Assembly: GCA_963789495.1 (NCBI GenBank)
Contig: CAWBLP010000012.1
Location: 124,001 to 188,000 of the forward strand
Direction of reading: 5' to 3'
DNA: 64,000 bases
DNA from: CAWBLP01 sp963789495
GTDB taxonomy: Bacteria; Pseudomonadota; Alphaproteobacteria; Acetobacterales; Acetobacteraceae
In this document: piece after piece, positions 1 to 8,494 of the stretch
Numbering within the stretch: the first letter of the stretch is position 1
Layout of the letters: each line of letters opens with the position of its first letter
The notes under the pieces: generated by a model
Told to the model about the DNA's origin: nothing
Seen by the model: only the letters and a program-made list of their open reading frames with translations
Database searches by the model: none
Translations under genes and position numbers: made by a program

Positions 1-155
1 ACGTCCTGATGGCGATCGGCAATTCCAACCAGCCGGACCTGCTGCCGGTTGCGATGAAGCTGGCATCCGACGCCAACCCGGTGGTGGCCGAGGCGGCCGC
101 GTGGGCCGGCGAGCGATTGCGGACATCATGCCCCACGGCGTCGTGCGGGAACTGA
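1..155 (+). CDS. queG: Epoxyqueuosine reductase QueG, C-terminal end (partial)
   Basis: The gene enters from the left edge, with its first full codon at position 3 and a TGA at 153-155. The visible 50 residues begin VLMAIGNS and continue through a helical repeat ending AAAWAGERL. This matches the C-terminal HEAT-like repeat of QueG, where an (N)VLIAIGNSG-type motif and a V..AAVWAL-type helix are typical. QueG reduces epoxyqueuosine to queuosine in tRNA using cobalamin and two 4Fe-4S clusters. The catalytic part lies outside the window, so the identification rests on the tail only. Confidence 0.72.
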   Translation, partial: VLMAIGNSNQPDLLPVAMKLASDANPVVAEAAAWAGERLRTSCPTASCGN

Positions 156-323
156 GCGGTCGGTCACCGGTCCGGCTCGCCAGGCGATCGACAGTCCAGC
201 AGATCAGTTCTCGGCCTTCCGGCTCGGCAGACGGCGCATGTGCGATCCACGTGCGGTCAGGTGCCGCAACAGCCAGTCGCCGACACCCGCTATGATGGCA
301 GGTCGGCGGCGAGCGAAACCAGG

Positions 324-2168
324 TCAACCCCGGCACGCAGCAGCCGCTTGGCATTGTCCCAGCTGCTGACCTGACGGACCATCGAGTCTTGCCCGGTCGC
401 AACGCACCAGCTCGATGAGTCTGCTGAGCCGCACCAGCTCATCCTCGGTCCAACGCCCCAGCAGGGCCTCCTGCAGCACCACGATGGAGCCGGAGAGCAG
501 CGAGGTTTCCAGCGGCGGCAGTTCCAGCCCCTCGCATTCGAACGCAACCGTCTGGCAGAACGGTCGCAACCGGACTGCGCATTGCAGCACCCGGTTGCGT
601 GGCACGCCCAGCGGCAGATGCGCGATCACGAAGATCAGGCGAGACCGCACCCGCTCATCGAGTTGCTTGCAGGCTGCAATGTAGCGATCGGTACAGCGGC
701 GATCGAGGAACACGTCGAACGCGATCGGGATGAGCACCGGCAAGGTGCTGCCTGCTTCGATGGTGGCAACGACCAGCTCCGCGGCGGCACCCAGCACCAG
801 TCGATCGAAGTCGAACGTCTCCCGATCCCGGATCGGCAACGCCATCAGGGCGCATTGCAACTGCTGCTCCAACGCCCGCGGCAGGTTGGCAAAATGCGCG
901 ATGATTTCGCCCATGTGTCGACTGCGGATCGCGGCCAGCTCGCAGGTCGCGCCGAGCACCGCCTTGCGCAATGTGGCGCGTGCACGGGCCTCGATTTCCT
1001 GCAGGCGGGCGTTCAGACGCTGGCCCAGCGCGAGCCCGAGCATGTCCGCGGATCGATCCGGATCGTCGGGCAACTCCACAGCGCCGGTCACCGCCGAGAC
1101 GTAGGTCGACGACGCCGCCTCGCCCTGGCCGATCAACCGCGCCCGAATGTCGCGCGCGAGCGCGGTGGCACGAACGGCGGCTTCGTCCTCCGTCACATCG
1201 CCAAAGCATACGACAAATCCGCTATCGGTGGTCCGTGACCAGCTATCGCGCGGCCCACAGCGCTGCCGCAAGACATGCTCCGCGCTCGCCATCACCCGCG
1301 CCGCCACGGCCGGCCAGCGCGAGCCCAGTGACGTCTTCACATCCTCCAGGCCGATCAGCTTGATCTTGCCTGCGATATGGACACGCACCTGAGCCGGCTT
1401 TGCGACTTGGATCCGATTGAGCGTGATGATCCGGAAGCGTTTGAGGTCCTCGCGTTGCACCATCGTCGAGCCGAGCTCCAGCCGGATCATCGATCCGTCC
1501 GCATGCTGCACCATGGCCTCGAGCTGATAACTTTCGCCGGTGCCCATCTGTCGCTGACGGGCATCCAACACCGCGGGCCGCAATTCGACCGCGATGAGAT
1601 CGACGCCGGTCTTGCCGAGCAGTCCACCCGGCCGGTAGCCCAGCAGCTCATCGAGCGCCGGATTGGTCATCAGGATTGTGCCCTGCTCGTCTAGGATGCC
1701 GACCGCTGCGTGAACCGAGATGAAGACCTTGGCCAGCAATCCCTGGACCGCGGCGTGTTGCTGCCGGTCGCGCCGCGCATCGGTGATATCGCGGCCGAGC
1801 AGGACGCTGCAGGGCGGTGAGGTTCTTGCCACCGGCATCAGGTGCAGGCCCAGCCAGAACTGCTTCCCGGTCGCGCCGGCGCAGAGGATTTCCGAGCGGA
1901 AGGACTGCCGATTTTGCGCCGCCTGCAGCAGCCCGTCGGCAGCCGCGGGATCGAGATCCGGTGCGGCCAGGGAAAGCAGCGGCCGCCCGACCAGGTCCTC
2001 GGGCCGGTAGCCGGACACACGCGTAAATGCCTCATTGGCCGCGGCAATGACCAGCCCTGCGGCCCCGGCCCCGATCTGCTCGAGGACGAGAACGAGATCG
2101 TCGGAATCATCCAGCGCCCGGAACAGCATTTGCTGCAGCAACGCCGGGTTGAACAGCCCGTGCTTCAT
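324..2168 (-). CDS. PAS-domain sensory/regulatory protein
   Basis: The protein has 614 residues and no membrane segment. Two PAS domains fill the N-terminal half: about residues 18-130 (ANEAFTRVSGY, then LLGRDITDARR at the domain end) and about 145-265 (NPALDELLGY). The first resembles the LOV/PAS class in its NEAF..VSGY stretch, but I do not see the flavin-binding Cys motif of a classical LOV domain. The C-terminal half (about 270-614) has no GGDEF, EAL or kinase motif that I recognise; its spacing could fit a degenerate output domain. It stands alone: queG is convergent on the other side and malonyl-CoA decarboxylase follows in the same direction 115 bp upstream. The signal and output are unknown. 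Confidence 0.75.
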   Translation of the reverse strand: MKHGLFNPALLQQMLFRALDDSDDLVLVLEQIGAGAAGLVIAAANEAFTRVSGYRPEDLVGRPLLSLAAPDLDPAAADGLLQAAQNRQSFRSEILCAGATGKQFWLGLHLMPVARTSPPCSVLLGRDITDARRDRQQHAAVQGLLAKVFISVHAAVGILDEQGTILMTNPALDELLGYRPGGLLGKTGVDLIAVELRPAVLDARQRQMGTGESYQLEAMVQHADGSMIRLELGSTMVQREDLKRFRIITLNRIQVAKPAQVRVHIAGKIKLIGLEDVKTSLGSRWPAVAARVMASAEHVLRQRCGPRDSWSRTTDSGFVVCFGDVTEDEAAVRATALARDIRARLIGQGEAASSTYVSAVTGAVELPDDPDRSADMLGLALGQRLNARLQEIEARARATLRKAVLGATCELAAIRSRHMGEIIAHFANLPRALEQQLQCALMALPIRDRETFDFDRLVLGAAAELVVATIEAGSTLPVLIPIAFDVFLDRRCTDRYIAACKQLDERVRSRLIFVIAHLPLGVPRNRVLQCAVRLRPFCQTVAFECEGLELPPLETSLLSGSIVVLQEALLGRWTEDELVRLSRLIELVRCDRARLDGPSGQQLGQCQAAAACRG

Positions 2169-2283
2169 TCACCCAGACCGGTTCGGTCGCCCGCGACGGC
2201 GGGCAGCCAATCTCAGCTATAGGGGTGAACCGCTTAAGTTCGGCTTAAGGAACGCCGGCGCGATCCGGATCGAAGCGTGGATT

Positions 2284-3675
2284 TCAGCTCCAGCCGCGCG
2301 CCAGTTTGCGCACCGCGGTGGAGGCATTGCGCTTGCCCTCTCCCGCGTAGTCCTCGTGCCAATCTTCGATCTTGCTGGGATCGTACAGGTAATTCACCAT
2401 CAGCGCGGCGCTTTCCTTGACACCCTTGTCGGAGGTGTCGCCCAGCAGGTTGAGCCGCTCGACACGCGCGCCGTTGGACAAATGGAAATGCGCCACCGGA
2501 TCACGCGCCCGCTTGGCATCGCGTCCGGGCTCGATCAGCAGATAGCGCGCGCACAGGCGCGGCAGCACCGCCTCGGTTACCTTGCGCAGGGCCGCATCAC
2601 GCCACCAATGGCGCTTCGCCAGAATGGCTGCCAGCGACGCCGCACCGGTCTCCGCCGGCAGCGCGGCGGTCAACGCGGCGGCCTCCTCGTCGGACAGCAG
2701 CCCCGGTTCATTGGCGGCCAGCTTCGGATCCAGCCAGTTCCGGAACCCAGGGATCGGCGAGAGGGTGGCAAAGGTCTTGAGGTTGCGGAATTCGGCCGAC
2801 AGAAGTTCCACCACGCGCTTGATCAGGAAATTGCCGAAGCTGATGCCGGAAAGGCCGTCCTGGCAGTTGCTGATCGAATAGAAGATCGCGGTGTCGGTCT
2901 CCCGCGGGTCCAGCACCGGCGCCTTCTCGTCCAGCAGGCTCTGCACGCTGCCGGACAGTCCCTTCACCAGCGCCACCTCGACGAAAATCAGCGGCTCACC
3001 CGGCATGCGCGGATGGAAGAACGCATAGCAGCGGCGATCGGAATCCAGGCGGTTCTTCAGGTCGCGCCATGACCGGATGGCATGCACGGCCTCGTAGTCG
3101 ACCAGCTTTTCCAGCAAGGCCGCCGGACTGTTCCAGTCGATCCGCGCCAGCTCCAGGAAGCCGATATCGAACCAGGCGGTGAGCAGGCCACGGAGGTCGG
3201 CCTCCAGCGCGGCCAGCATCTTGTCGCGGCTGCGGATCTTCTGCAGGAAGGCGCGCATGTCGACCAGGAACTTCTGGCCATCGGGAATACTGGTGAACTG
3301 CGTCAGAAGGCGTAGGCGTGGCGGTTCCAAGGCGCGTCGCAGCGCCGCCTTGGCGGTGGCACGTTCGGCCGGGTCCGCGGCGTGCTGCACGGACTCATAC
3401 GCGCGGGCGACCGAATCCGGGTCCGAGTCGAAGCTGGCGAGCGTCTGCAGAAACTGCGTGCGGCCCGCCTGGTCCAGCACCTGGTAGGTCTGCGCCAACT
3501 TCGCCGCGCGGTTGCGCGCGCTGACCTCACCGCCCCGCCCCGCGAGGCAGGCCCGCATTTGCGCCTCCAGATCTTCGTCCGCCTCACCGGCGACACTGGC
3601 GGCCATGTCGCGCCAGACAGTGGTGATCCGACGGATGGCACGGTCGAGCAGACTGGTGGCGGCAACGTCACTCAT
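2284..3675 (-). CDS. Malonyl-CoA decarboxylase
   Basis: This 463-residue protein converts malonyl-CoA to acetyl-CoA and CO2. The family signatures are present: AFFHPRMPGEPLIFVEVAL and AIFYSISNCQDGLSGISF in the middle, FATLSPIPGF next, and a C-terminal HFHLSNGA...VNYLYD region carrying the catalytic His/Ser-type residues of the GNAT-like domain. The length fits bacterial MCD. In many bacteria the gene sits with malonyl-CoA synthetase and a malonate carrier (matABC); neither is visible here. Its neighbour upstream is the NAD(P)HX repair enzyme, which starts about 1.5 kb away in the same direction. No signal peptide is seen, so it should be cytoplasmic. Confidence 0.93.
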   Translation of the reverse strand: MSDVAATSLLDRAIRRITTVWRDMAASVAGEADEDLEAQMRACLAGRGGEVSARNRAAKLAQTYQVLDQAGRTQFLQTLASFDSDPDSVARAYESVQHAADPAERATAKAALRRALEPPRLRLLTQFTSIPDGQKFLVDMRAFLQKIRSRDKMLAALEADLRGLLTAWFDIGFLELARIDWNSPAALLEKLVDYEAVHAIRSWRDLKNRLDSDRRCYAFFHPRMPGEPLIFVEVALVKGLSGSVQSLLDEKAPVLDPRETDTAIFYSISNCQDGLSGISFGNFLIKRVVELLSAEFRNLKTFATLSPIPGFRNWLDPKLAANEPGLLSDEEAAALTAALPAETGAASLAAILAKRHWWRDAALRKVTEAVLPRLCARYLLIEPGRDAKRARDPVAHFHLSNGARVERLNLLGDTSDKGVKESAALMVNYLYDPSKIEDWHEDYAGEGKRNASTAVRKLARGWS

Positions 3676-3712
3676 TCAGGCTCTCTCTGGGCTGCTGCAA
3701 GACAGGCTGGGA

Positions 3713-5182
3713 CTATAGAGCGGGACCGCCCGCGGCGGCGCCGTTTGTTGGCCGATCGGAAGCACGCTTCAGTGCGTCCAGCAGGTCCTCGGCGATCAGG
3801 CCGGGACCGGCCAGGGCGGCGGCGCGGCCGTGCAGCCACGCCGCCGCGGCGGCCGCTTCCCAGGCCGGCATGCCCTGGGCCAGCAAGCCGGCGATGATGC
3901 CGGCGAGGACGTCCCCCGCACCGGCGGTGGCGAGCCAGGGCGGCGCTGAGGCATTGATCGCAGCCCGTCCGTCCGGCGCAGCGATGATGGTGTCGGCACC
4001 CTTCAGCAGCACGACCGCACCGGTCCGGACCGCGGCGGATCGCGCGGCCGCCAGCCGGTCCGCACCTGGCGCACCGAACACCCGGGCAAATTCACCCGCG
4101 TGCGGCGTAAGCACCGCTGCCCCCCGCAACCCATCCGGGTCCCCGCTGAATGCGGAGAACACGTCCGCATCCCCCACGACATGCCGCTGCGCCGCCAGCA
4201 GCACCGGCAACGCCCGCCGCGCCGCGTCGGCACTCAGGCCCGGGCCGCAGACCCAGACCCGGCGCCGCTCATCCTGCAACAGGTCCGCAAGCGGCGCGGA
4301 ACTGACGATCAATCCAGGCGAGCCGGTCCGATAGATGTCGGCATTGTCCGAGGCGGCGATGGTCACCATGCCCGCGCCGGCGCGACGCGCGGCATCCGCG
4401 GCCAGCCGTGCAGCACCGGTCATGGCGGCGCCGCCGAGCACGGTGACATGGCCGCGGACGTATTTGTGGGAGGCTGCGTCCGGCACCGGAAGCCGCCACA
4501 GCGCGGGCACATTGCCGAACGTGCGCGGCTGGACCTCGCCGAGCACCGCGGACGGCAGGCCGATATCCGCCAGCACGGCCTCGCCGCACAGCGCCCGGCC
4601 GGGAAACAGGACATGGCCCGGCTTGAACCGGAAGAAGGTGACGGTCAGCGCGGCCTGCGGCGCGTAGCCACGCATCTGCCCGGTGGCGCCATCCAATCCG
4701 CTCGGCACGTCCACCGCGACAATGCGCCGCGCCGCGCGCAGCGTGTCGGCAACCAGCCCGTCCACGTCACGCGCCAGCCCGGCGCCGAACACCGCGTCGA
4801 TCACCAGGTCGGCGCGTGCCGCCTCGAGCGGAGAGAAGCCGATCAACGGACCACGCCAGCGGATCGCCGCGCCCGCCGCATCGGAGCCTGATCGAGGCGG
4901 CGCCAGAGCGGCGACGGCGACCGGCCAGCCGCATTGCGCCAGCAGCCGCGCCGCGACATAGCCATCGCCGCCATTATTGCCCGGCCCGCACAGGACCAGG
5001 GTCCGACAGGCCCGGAACCGCCGCTGCACCGCACGCGCGACCGCACGCCCGGCATGCTCCATCAGGACCGGTCCGGGCACACCAAATCGCGGCGATGCCG
5101 CATCCGCCCGGCCCATTTCCTCCGGCGTCAGCAGTTCGGTTGGTGTGGCAAGCGATTGCGACGAACCTGGATCATGGGTCAT
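3713..5182 (-). CDS. nnr: Bifunctional NAD(P)H-hydrate epimerase / ADP-dependent NAD(P)HX dehydratase
   Basis: The 489-residue protein joins the two enzymes that repair hydrated NADH and NADPH. The N-terminal epimerase (YjeF_N, about residues 15-215) shows LLTPEEMGRADAAS at its start and the glycine-rich GPGNNGGDGYVAAR loop. The C-terminal dehydratase (about 230-489, ribokinase-like fold) shows AVLTPHAGEFARVF and ATAGAGDVLAGIIAGLLAQG, with the catalytic Asp in GAGDVL. I chose the ATG at 5182 (MTHDPG), because a longer frame to 5248 adds a low-complexity leader with no family counterpart. The fused arrangement is the usual bacterial form. Confidence 0.93.
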   Translation of the reverse strand: MTHDPGSSQSLATPTELLTPEEMGRADAASPRFGVPGPVLMEHAGRAVARAVQRRFRACRTLVLCGPGNNGGDGYVAARLLAQCGWPVAVAALAPPRSGSDAAGAAIRWRGPLIGFSPLEAARADLVIDAVFGAGLARDVDGLVADTLRAARRIVAVDVPSGLDGATGQMRGYAPQAALTVTFFRFKPGHVLFPGRALCGEAVLADIGLPSAVLGEVQPRTFGNVPALWRLPVPDAASHKYVRGHVTVLGGAAMTGAARLAADAARRAGAGMVTIAASDNADIYRTGSPGLIVSSAPLADLLQDERRRVWVCGPGLSADAARRALPVLLAAQRHVVGDADVFSAFSGDPDGLRGAAVLTPHAGEFARVFGAPGADRLAAARSAAVRTGAVVLLKGADTIIAAPDGRAAINASAPPWLATAGAGDVLAGIIAGLLAQGMPAWEAAAAAAWLHGRAAALAGPGLIAEDLLDALKRASDRPTNGAAAGGPAL

Positions 5183-5272
5183 TGGATTCGGTCGACTGCC
5201 TTGCGAATGCGGACGGGCAACATCTGACACCTGACACCTGTCGACCACCGCTGGGCTCGGCCCGCAGCGGAA

Positions 5273-5630
5273 CTACAGGCACCTGACCTCGAAGTGGGTC
5301 TTCCCGCCCTGCTTAAAACCTGCACCTGTGCAAAACCGCAGGGTCGCGGCCCGCCTGGAGCCTGTGGCGAACATCACCTGGCAACAGTCCGCGGCCCAGG
5401 CCCGCTCCAGAGCGGCGGCCAGCAACGCGCGGCCCAACCCGGCAGGCGATAAGCCGGACGAGTCACGACGTTCGCGATGACGCCGAAAGACCGTGCGCCC
5501 CGAGGCAGATTCGGGATGATCGCAATCATACAGGAGGATGCCAACACGCCCGCGACATCGACCACGAGGATCGTGGTGGGTCCTGAGTTACATCGGCGAG
5601 CCTGGCGGAGCGTATCCTGGGCTCAGGCAT
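5273..5630 (-). pseudogene. Decayed GNAT-family N-acetyltransferase
   Basis: Three pieces in different frames together read as a GNAT acetyltransferase. A start at 5630 gives MPEPRIRSARLADV, a typical GNAT N-terminus. A second frame (about 5575-5453) gives ILVVDVAGVLASSCMIAI, IPNLPRGARS and VIANVV, matching the family core. A third frame (about 5452-5276) gives GLGRALLAAALERAW, CCQVMFATGSRRAATLRF and GAGFKQGGKTHFEV, ending at TAG 5273-5275. The middle and last pieces are joined by one missing base near 5452, inside the conserved R-x-x-G-x-G acetyl-CoA loop. Between the first and second pieces about 40 residues are absent, so an internal deletion is also likely. With two lesions I call it a pseudogene rather than a sequencing slip. 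Confidence 0.75.
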
Positions 5631-5729
5631 ATCAGCGGCTTGCCGAACCGGACCCCGTCATGCCGACGAAACTCGATTGCACGACCTTGCGTGCACTGCG
5701 TGCTGTGCTACCCGATCGTTGCGGTGGCA

Positions 5730-5752
5730 ATGGCCGGGTCAGGCTCGGCCAT
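5730..5752. repeat. Palindromic intergenic repeat, copy 1
   Basis: Perfect 7-bp arms (ATGGCCG and CGGCCAT) surround a 9-base loop. The stretch 5734-5755 matches 32656-32677 at 20 of 22 positions, so it appears to be a dispersed element. Its style (GTCATGGCCG..CTTGACCCGG on the minus strand) resembles palindromic intergenic repeats common in alphaproteobacteria. The rest of 5631-5856 holds no gene that I can support. Confidence 0.5.
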
Positions 5753-5856
5753 GACACAAACCATACGTGCCACCCTGCTCATTCGACGCGCATGAGGTCA
5801 GGCAGGTTACAACTCGGTCCGCACGGCCGATGTGTCGGCATCGGTGCGGGGCGGAG

Positions 5857-7050
5857 TTAGATCACACCGTCCTGCTGCAGCGTGGCGACGCCGGCCGCGC
5901 CCAATCCCAGCCACTCGCCATAGATTTCCAGATTGTGCTGCCCAAGCTTCGGACTTGGTTCAGTTGGCACCCGGTCCGCCCCATGCAGCCGCAGCGGGGA
6001 GTTGGGCACCACGATCGGACCCAGCGACGGATGGTCGATCCGCTCCAGCATGCCACGCTCATGCATGTGCCGGTCGTTCATCACCTCAACCGGATTGCGA
6101 ACCGGTGCGCAGGGAATCTTGTAGTGCTTGGCAGTCGCCGCGACCTCCTGTTTGCCCTGGCCACTGGTCCACTCCGCCACCAGCGCTTCCGTCGCCGCCA
6201 TGTTCGCCGTGCGATCCGGATTGGTGCGGAAGCGCGGATCGTCCGCCAGATCCTCCCGCCCCATCGCCTTCAGCAGATTCTGCCAGTGCTGCTCGGTGAC
6301 GACGTGAATCGCCACCCAGCCATCCGTGGTGGGAAAGGCGTTGTAGGGCGCGCTGCCCAGGCCGGCCTGGCGATTGCCGGCGCGTGGCGGCACCTTGCCG
6401 GTCCGCAAATGGTAGTCGTAGCTGGAGGCCAGGGTCGGATACACCGCCTCCTGCATGGCGACCTCCACCAACTGGCCGAGGCCAGTCTGGTTGCGTTGAT
6501 ACAGCGCTGTCACCACTGCGGCATACAGGTGAATGCCGCCCATGAAATCGACCAGGGTCGGTCCCGCCTTCATCGGCGGACCGTCCGGCGCGCCGGTGAC
6601 ACTCATGATCCCCGACGCCGCCTGGATGGTGAAATCCATCGCGAGGTTGTCGCGATCCGGTCCGCTGATGCCGAAACCGGTGCCGGTGGCGTAGACGAGG
6701 CGCGGATTATCCATCCGCAGCATCTCGTAGCCGACGCCGAGCCCGTCCAGCGTGCCGGGCGAGAAGTTTTCCACCAGCACGTCGGCCCGGCGGACCATCT
6801 CCCGCAGCAGGTCGCGCCCGCGTGCGGCTTTCAGGTTCAACGTGATGGCACGCTTGTTGGCATTCAGCATCGCCATCGGCAGCGTCGTCTCGCCGCCGGT
6901 GGCGATGATGCGCCGGCGCAGGGGCTCGCCGCCTGGCGGCTCGATCTTGATCACATTGGCGCCGGCCTTGGCCATCAGGAACGAGGCATAGGGTCCCTGA
7001 TAGATCTGGCCGAAATCGAGCACGGTGACACCGGCGAGCGGGGTGGTCAT
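5857..7050 (-). CDS. Class III CoA-transferase (CaiB/BaiF family)
   Basis: The 397-residue protein belongs to the family that moves CoA between carboxylic acids through an aspartyl-CoA thioester. It opens with PLAGVTVLDFGQIYQGPYA, a standard start for the family. NANKRAITLNLK follows at about residue 63, ENFSPG at about 95, and the catalytic Asp is most likely D139 in AMDFTIQAASG. Substrate specificity cannot be read from sequence; formyl-CoA:oxalate, succinyl-CoA:citramalate and similar enzymes share these motifs. No acyl-CoA ligase or hydratase gene is adjacent, so context does not narrow the substrate. Confidence 0.9.
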   Translation of the reverse strand: MTTPLAGVTVLDFGQIYQGPYASFLMAKAGANVIKIEPPGGEPLRRRIIATGGETTLPMAMLNANKRAITLNLKAARGRDLLREMVRRADVLVENFSPGTLDGLGVGYEMLRMDNPRLVYATGTGFGISGPDRDNLAMDFTIQAASGIMSVTGAPDGPPMKAGPTLVDFMGGIHLYAAVVTALYQRNQTGLGQLVEVAMQEAVYPTLASSYDYHLRTGKVPPRAGNRQAGLGSAPYNAFPTTDGWVAIHVVTEQHWQNLLKAMGREDLADDPRFRTNPDRTANMAATEALVAEWTSGQGKQEVAATAKHYKIPCAPVRNPVEVMNDRHMHERGMLERIDHPSLGPIVVPNSPLRLHGADRVPTEPSPKLGQHNLEIYGEWLGLGAAGVATLQQDGVI

Positions 7051-7380
7051 CGGAGAACTCCGGGGGCAAGCGGACGACTGTCCACCAGACTAAGCAGAGT
7101 TCCACGAACTGTGCCACGCATCGGCGCTTGTGGCGGGCGCGGCGAAGCGTCGTGGGCGCTGAGCCGTTCCCCCATCAAGCGGCGCCGCCCTCGAATCCCC
7201 GCCGAGGGCGCGGCGCTTGGAACCGCCTGCGTTTGGGCCAAACCGAATCCGATTGCGAAAGGCGAGAATTTGCTGGAGGTCCGGGAGGCTGGTGGGGTGC
7301 GGGGCAACGCCGCGAGGCTTGCTGCATCCCACCACAAAGCTGAATGCGTGCGGCCGTCGAAATTCCAAGAGATGCCGATG
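7051..7380. other. Intergenic stretch holding a dispersed repeat
   Basis: About 330 bp separates the CoA-transferase start from the end of the next minus-strand gene. Reading frames here are short and show no family features. The one notable element is a repeat at about 7250-7325, described separately. Confidence 0.5.
7250..7325 (+). repeat. Dispersed GC-rich repeat, copy A
   Basis: The core TTTGCTGGAGGTCC, then GGTGGG, GGGGCAA and GCCGCGA occurs in the same order here and at 29487-29575. The match runs about 55 bp with small gaps, and a weaker match extends to the left (CCGAA..TTGC.AAAGGCG). It lies in an intergenic gap in both places, which suggests a mobile or amplified non-coding element rather than a coding motif. 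Confidence 0.5.
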
Positions 7381-7809
7381 CTACAGGGCGACACCGACCA
7401 CGTTCGTCAGCATCCGCAGATCGGCCACTGACAGAGTGAGTTCTGCGGCCGACCCGCAATCGCCAGGGCCGTCATCGGTATGGGGACCGGCCCAATGGAC
7501 GTGAAATGCGTGCGTTGTGACCAGTTCCTGCTCGACGACGATGCTGCCGCCGGCGGCGCTCATCACCACGGGCTTCAAGGTGCAAAGCCGGCCGTCCGAA
7601 CGGGTGGCCTCGATCTGCCAGTCTGCTGCGATCAGCAAACTCGGGCGCAATACCAGGATGTCGCCGACCCGCGGGCCGGGATGCAGGGTGCCGGCCAAGG
7701 CGACGGCGGCGGCGCCGCTGGCGAGCAGGCCGGCGACCACGCAGGCAAGCCGCAGCGTCCAGGCCCAGTTGCCCGACTCCGGCCGAAGTCGTGGGCGGCG
7801 AGGGGTCAT
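7381..7809 (-). CDS. Hypothetical single-pass membrane or exported protein
   Basis: 142 residues, not recognised. A positively charged N-terminus (MTPRRPRLRPES) is followed by one hydrophobic segment at about 17-40, LACVVAGLLASGAAAVALAG, and a roughly 100-residue domain predicted to lie outside the cytoplasm. That domain has two cysteines (CTLKP and GDCGS), which could form a disulphide. The start codon overlaps the stop of the 76-residue gene upstream by four bases (ATGA), so the two are probably translationally coupled and transcribed with the 53-residue gene before them. Confidence 0.65.
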   Translation of the reverse strand: MTPRRPRLRPESGNWAWTLRLACVVAGLLASGAAAVALAGTLHPGPRVGDILVLRPSLLIAADWQIEATRSDGRLCTLKPVVMSAAGGSIVVEQELVTTHAFHVHWAGPHTDDGPGDCGSAAELTLSVADLRMLTNVVGVAL

Positions 7810-8036
7810 CTCGCACCCCCATCCGACCCTTCGGGATCGCGCAGCAGGATGCAGCGGATCTCCTGCGCCTGGCCGGGGCTCAACGCCAGAAGCTCACGAT
7901 GCAGATAGTCGGAAGCGCGACGGGGCCGGCGAAACAGCGACGGGAGCCGCTGGAACAGGGCCGGCGGGGACGGCAGCAGGTGGCGGAACTCGGATAGCGC
8001 AGGCGCAAGCAGCGCTCGGTTCAACAGAGCGGACAT
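7806..8036 (-). CDS. Small hypothetical protein (76 aa)
   Basis: Not recognised. The N-terminal half is moderately hydrophobic and proline-rich (LLAPALSEFRHLLPSPPALF), followed by a basic stretch (SLFRRPRRASDYLHRELLAL) and an acidic/glycine tail. An AGAGG-type ribosome site lies about six bases before the ATG. The stop overlaps the start of the next gene by four bases, which argues that this is a real gene in a three-gene unit with 8105-8266 and 7381-7809. No function can be assigned. Confidence 0.55.
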   Translation of the reverse strand: MSALLNRALLAPALSEFRHLLPSPPALFQRLPSLFRRPRRASDYLHRELLALSPGQAQEIRCILLRDPEGSDGGAR

Positions 8037-8104
8037 GGCGGAACCTCTTGGTTGTCCATCGTCGGGTTCTGCCTCTTGGATGTGCCTCCCAGGATGGCCC
8101 GGCC

Positions 8105-8266
8105 TTAGTGGCCGAGCCCGCGGCCGCCGGCGAACACCAGCGCGACCAGGGCGGCCAGGCGGGCAGCGAGGACATGCACGCCCAACGGGCTGGTCGCCGG
8201 GCGGTTGCTGTACCAGTGCTCATCGTACCAGGAGCGACGAAACGTGAAAGGGAACGACGGACCCAT
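8105..8266 (-). CDS. Small membrane protein (53 aa)
   Basis: The ATG at 8264-8266 has a near-perfect Shine-Dalgarno site (AAGGAGG at 8279-8273, six bases away), one of the best in the window, so it is likely translated despite its size. The N-terminal 25 residues are aromatic and polar (FRRSWYDEHWYSNRP). A single hydrophobic segment follows, LGVHVLAARLAALVALVFAG, near the C-terminus. It heads a minus-strand unit of three small genes. No family is recognised. Confidence 0.6.
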   Translation of the reverse strand: MGPSFPFTFRRSWYDEHWYSNRPATSPLGVHVLAARLAALVALVFAGGRGLGH

Positions 8267-8272
8267 GGGAAA

Positions 8273-8279
8273 CCTCCTT
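8273..8279 (-). promoter_or_regulatory. Strong ribosome binding site for the 53-residue protein
   Basis: AAGGAGG read on the minus strand lies six bases before the ATG at 8266. It is the main reason for accepting this short gene. Confidence 0.7.
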
Positions 8280-8494
8280 GTTGCCTCAGGCACCCCGCGG
8301 GATGCGTCAATGATACTGACCCTTCCTTCGCACGCGCAGCATTCTAATTTTTGCAATGCAGCATCTCGTTCCGGGATAGGCGCAACCGGACCGGATTTTC
8401 CCGCGAAAGTTGCGGATGCGCAGAGGTTTGGCGTGTTGCAGTCGGCGCGCCATCGGCGGAAGCTGCTCCCGCCGATGCTGATACGGAGAGCCGC

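Noticed and set aside
2035..3072. Plus-strand open frame antisense to malonyl-CoA decarboxylase
   Set aside because: Overlaps a clear gene and has no recognisable content.
5857..7050. The CoA-transferase as formyl-CoA:oxalate transferase Frc
   Set aside because: Family motifs are shared by several substrates; no oxalyl-CoA decarboxylase is nearby.
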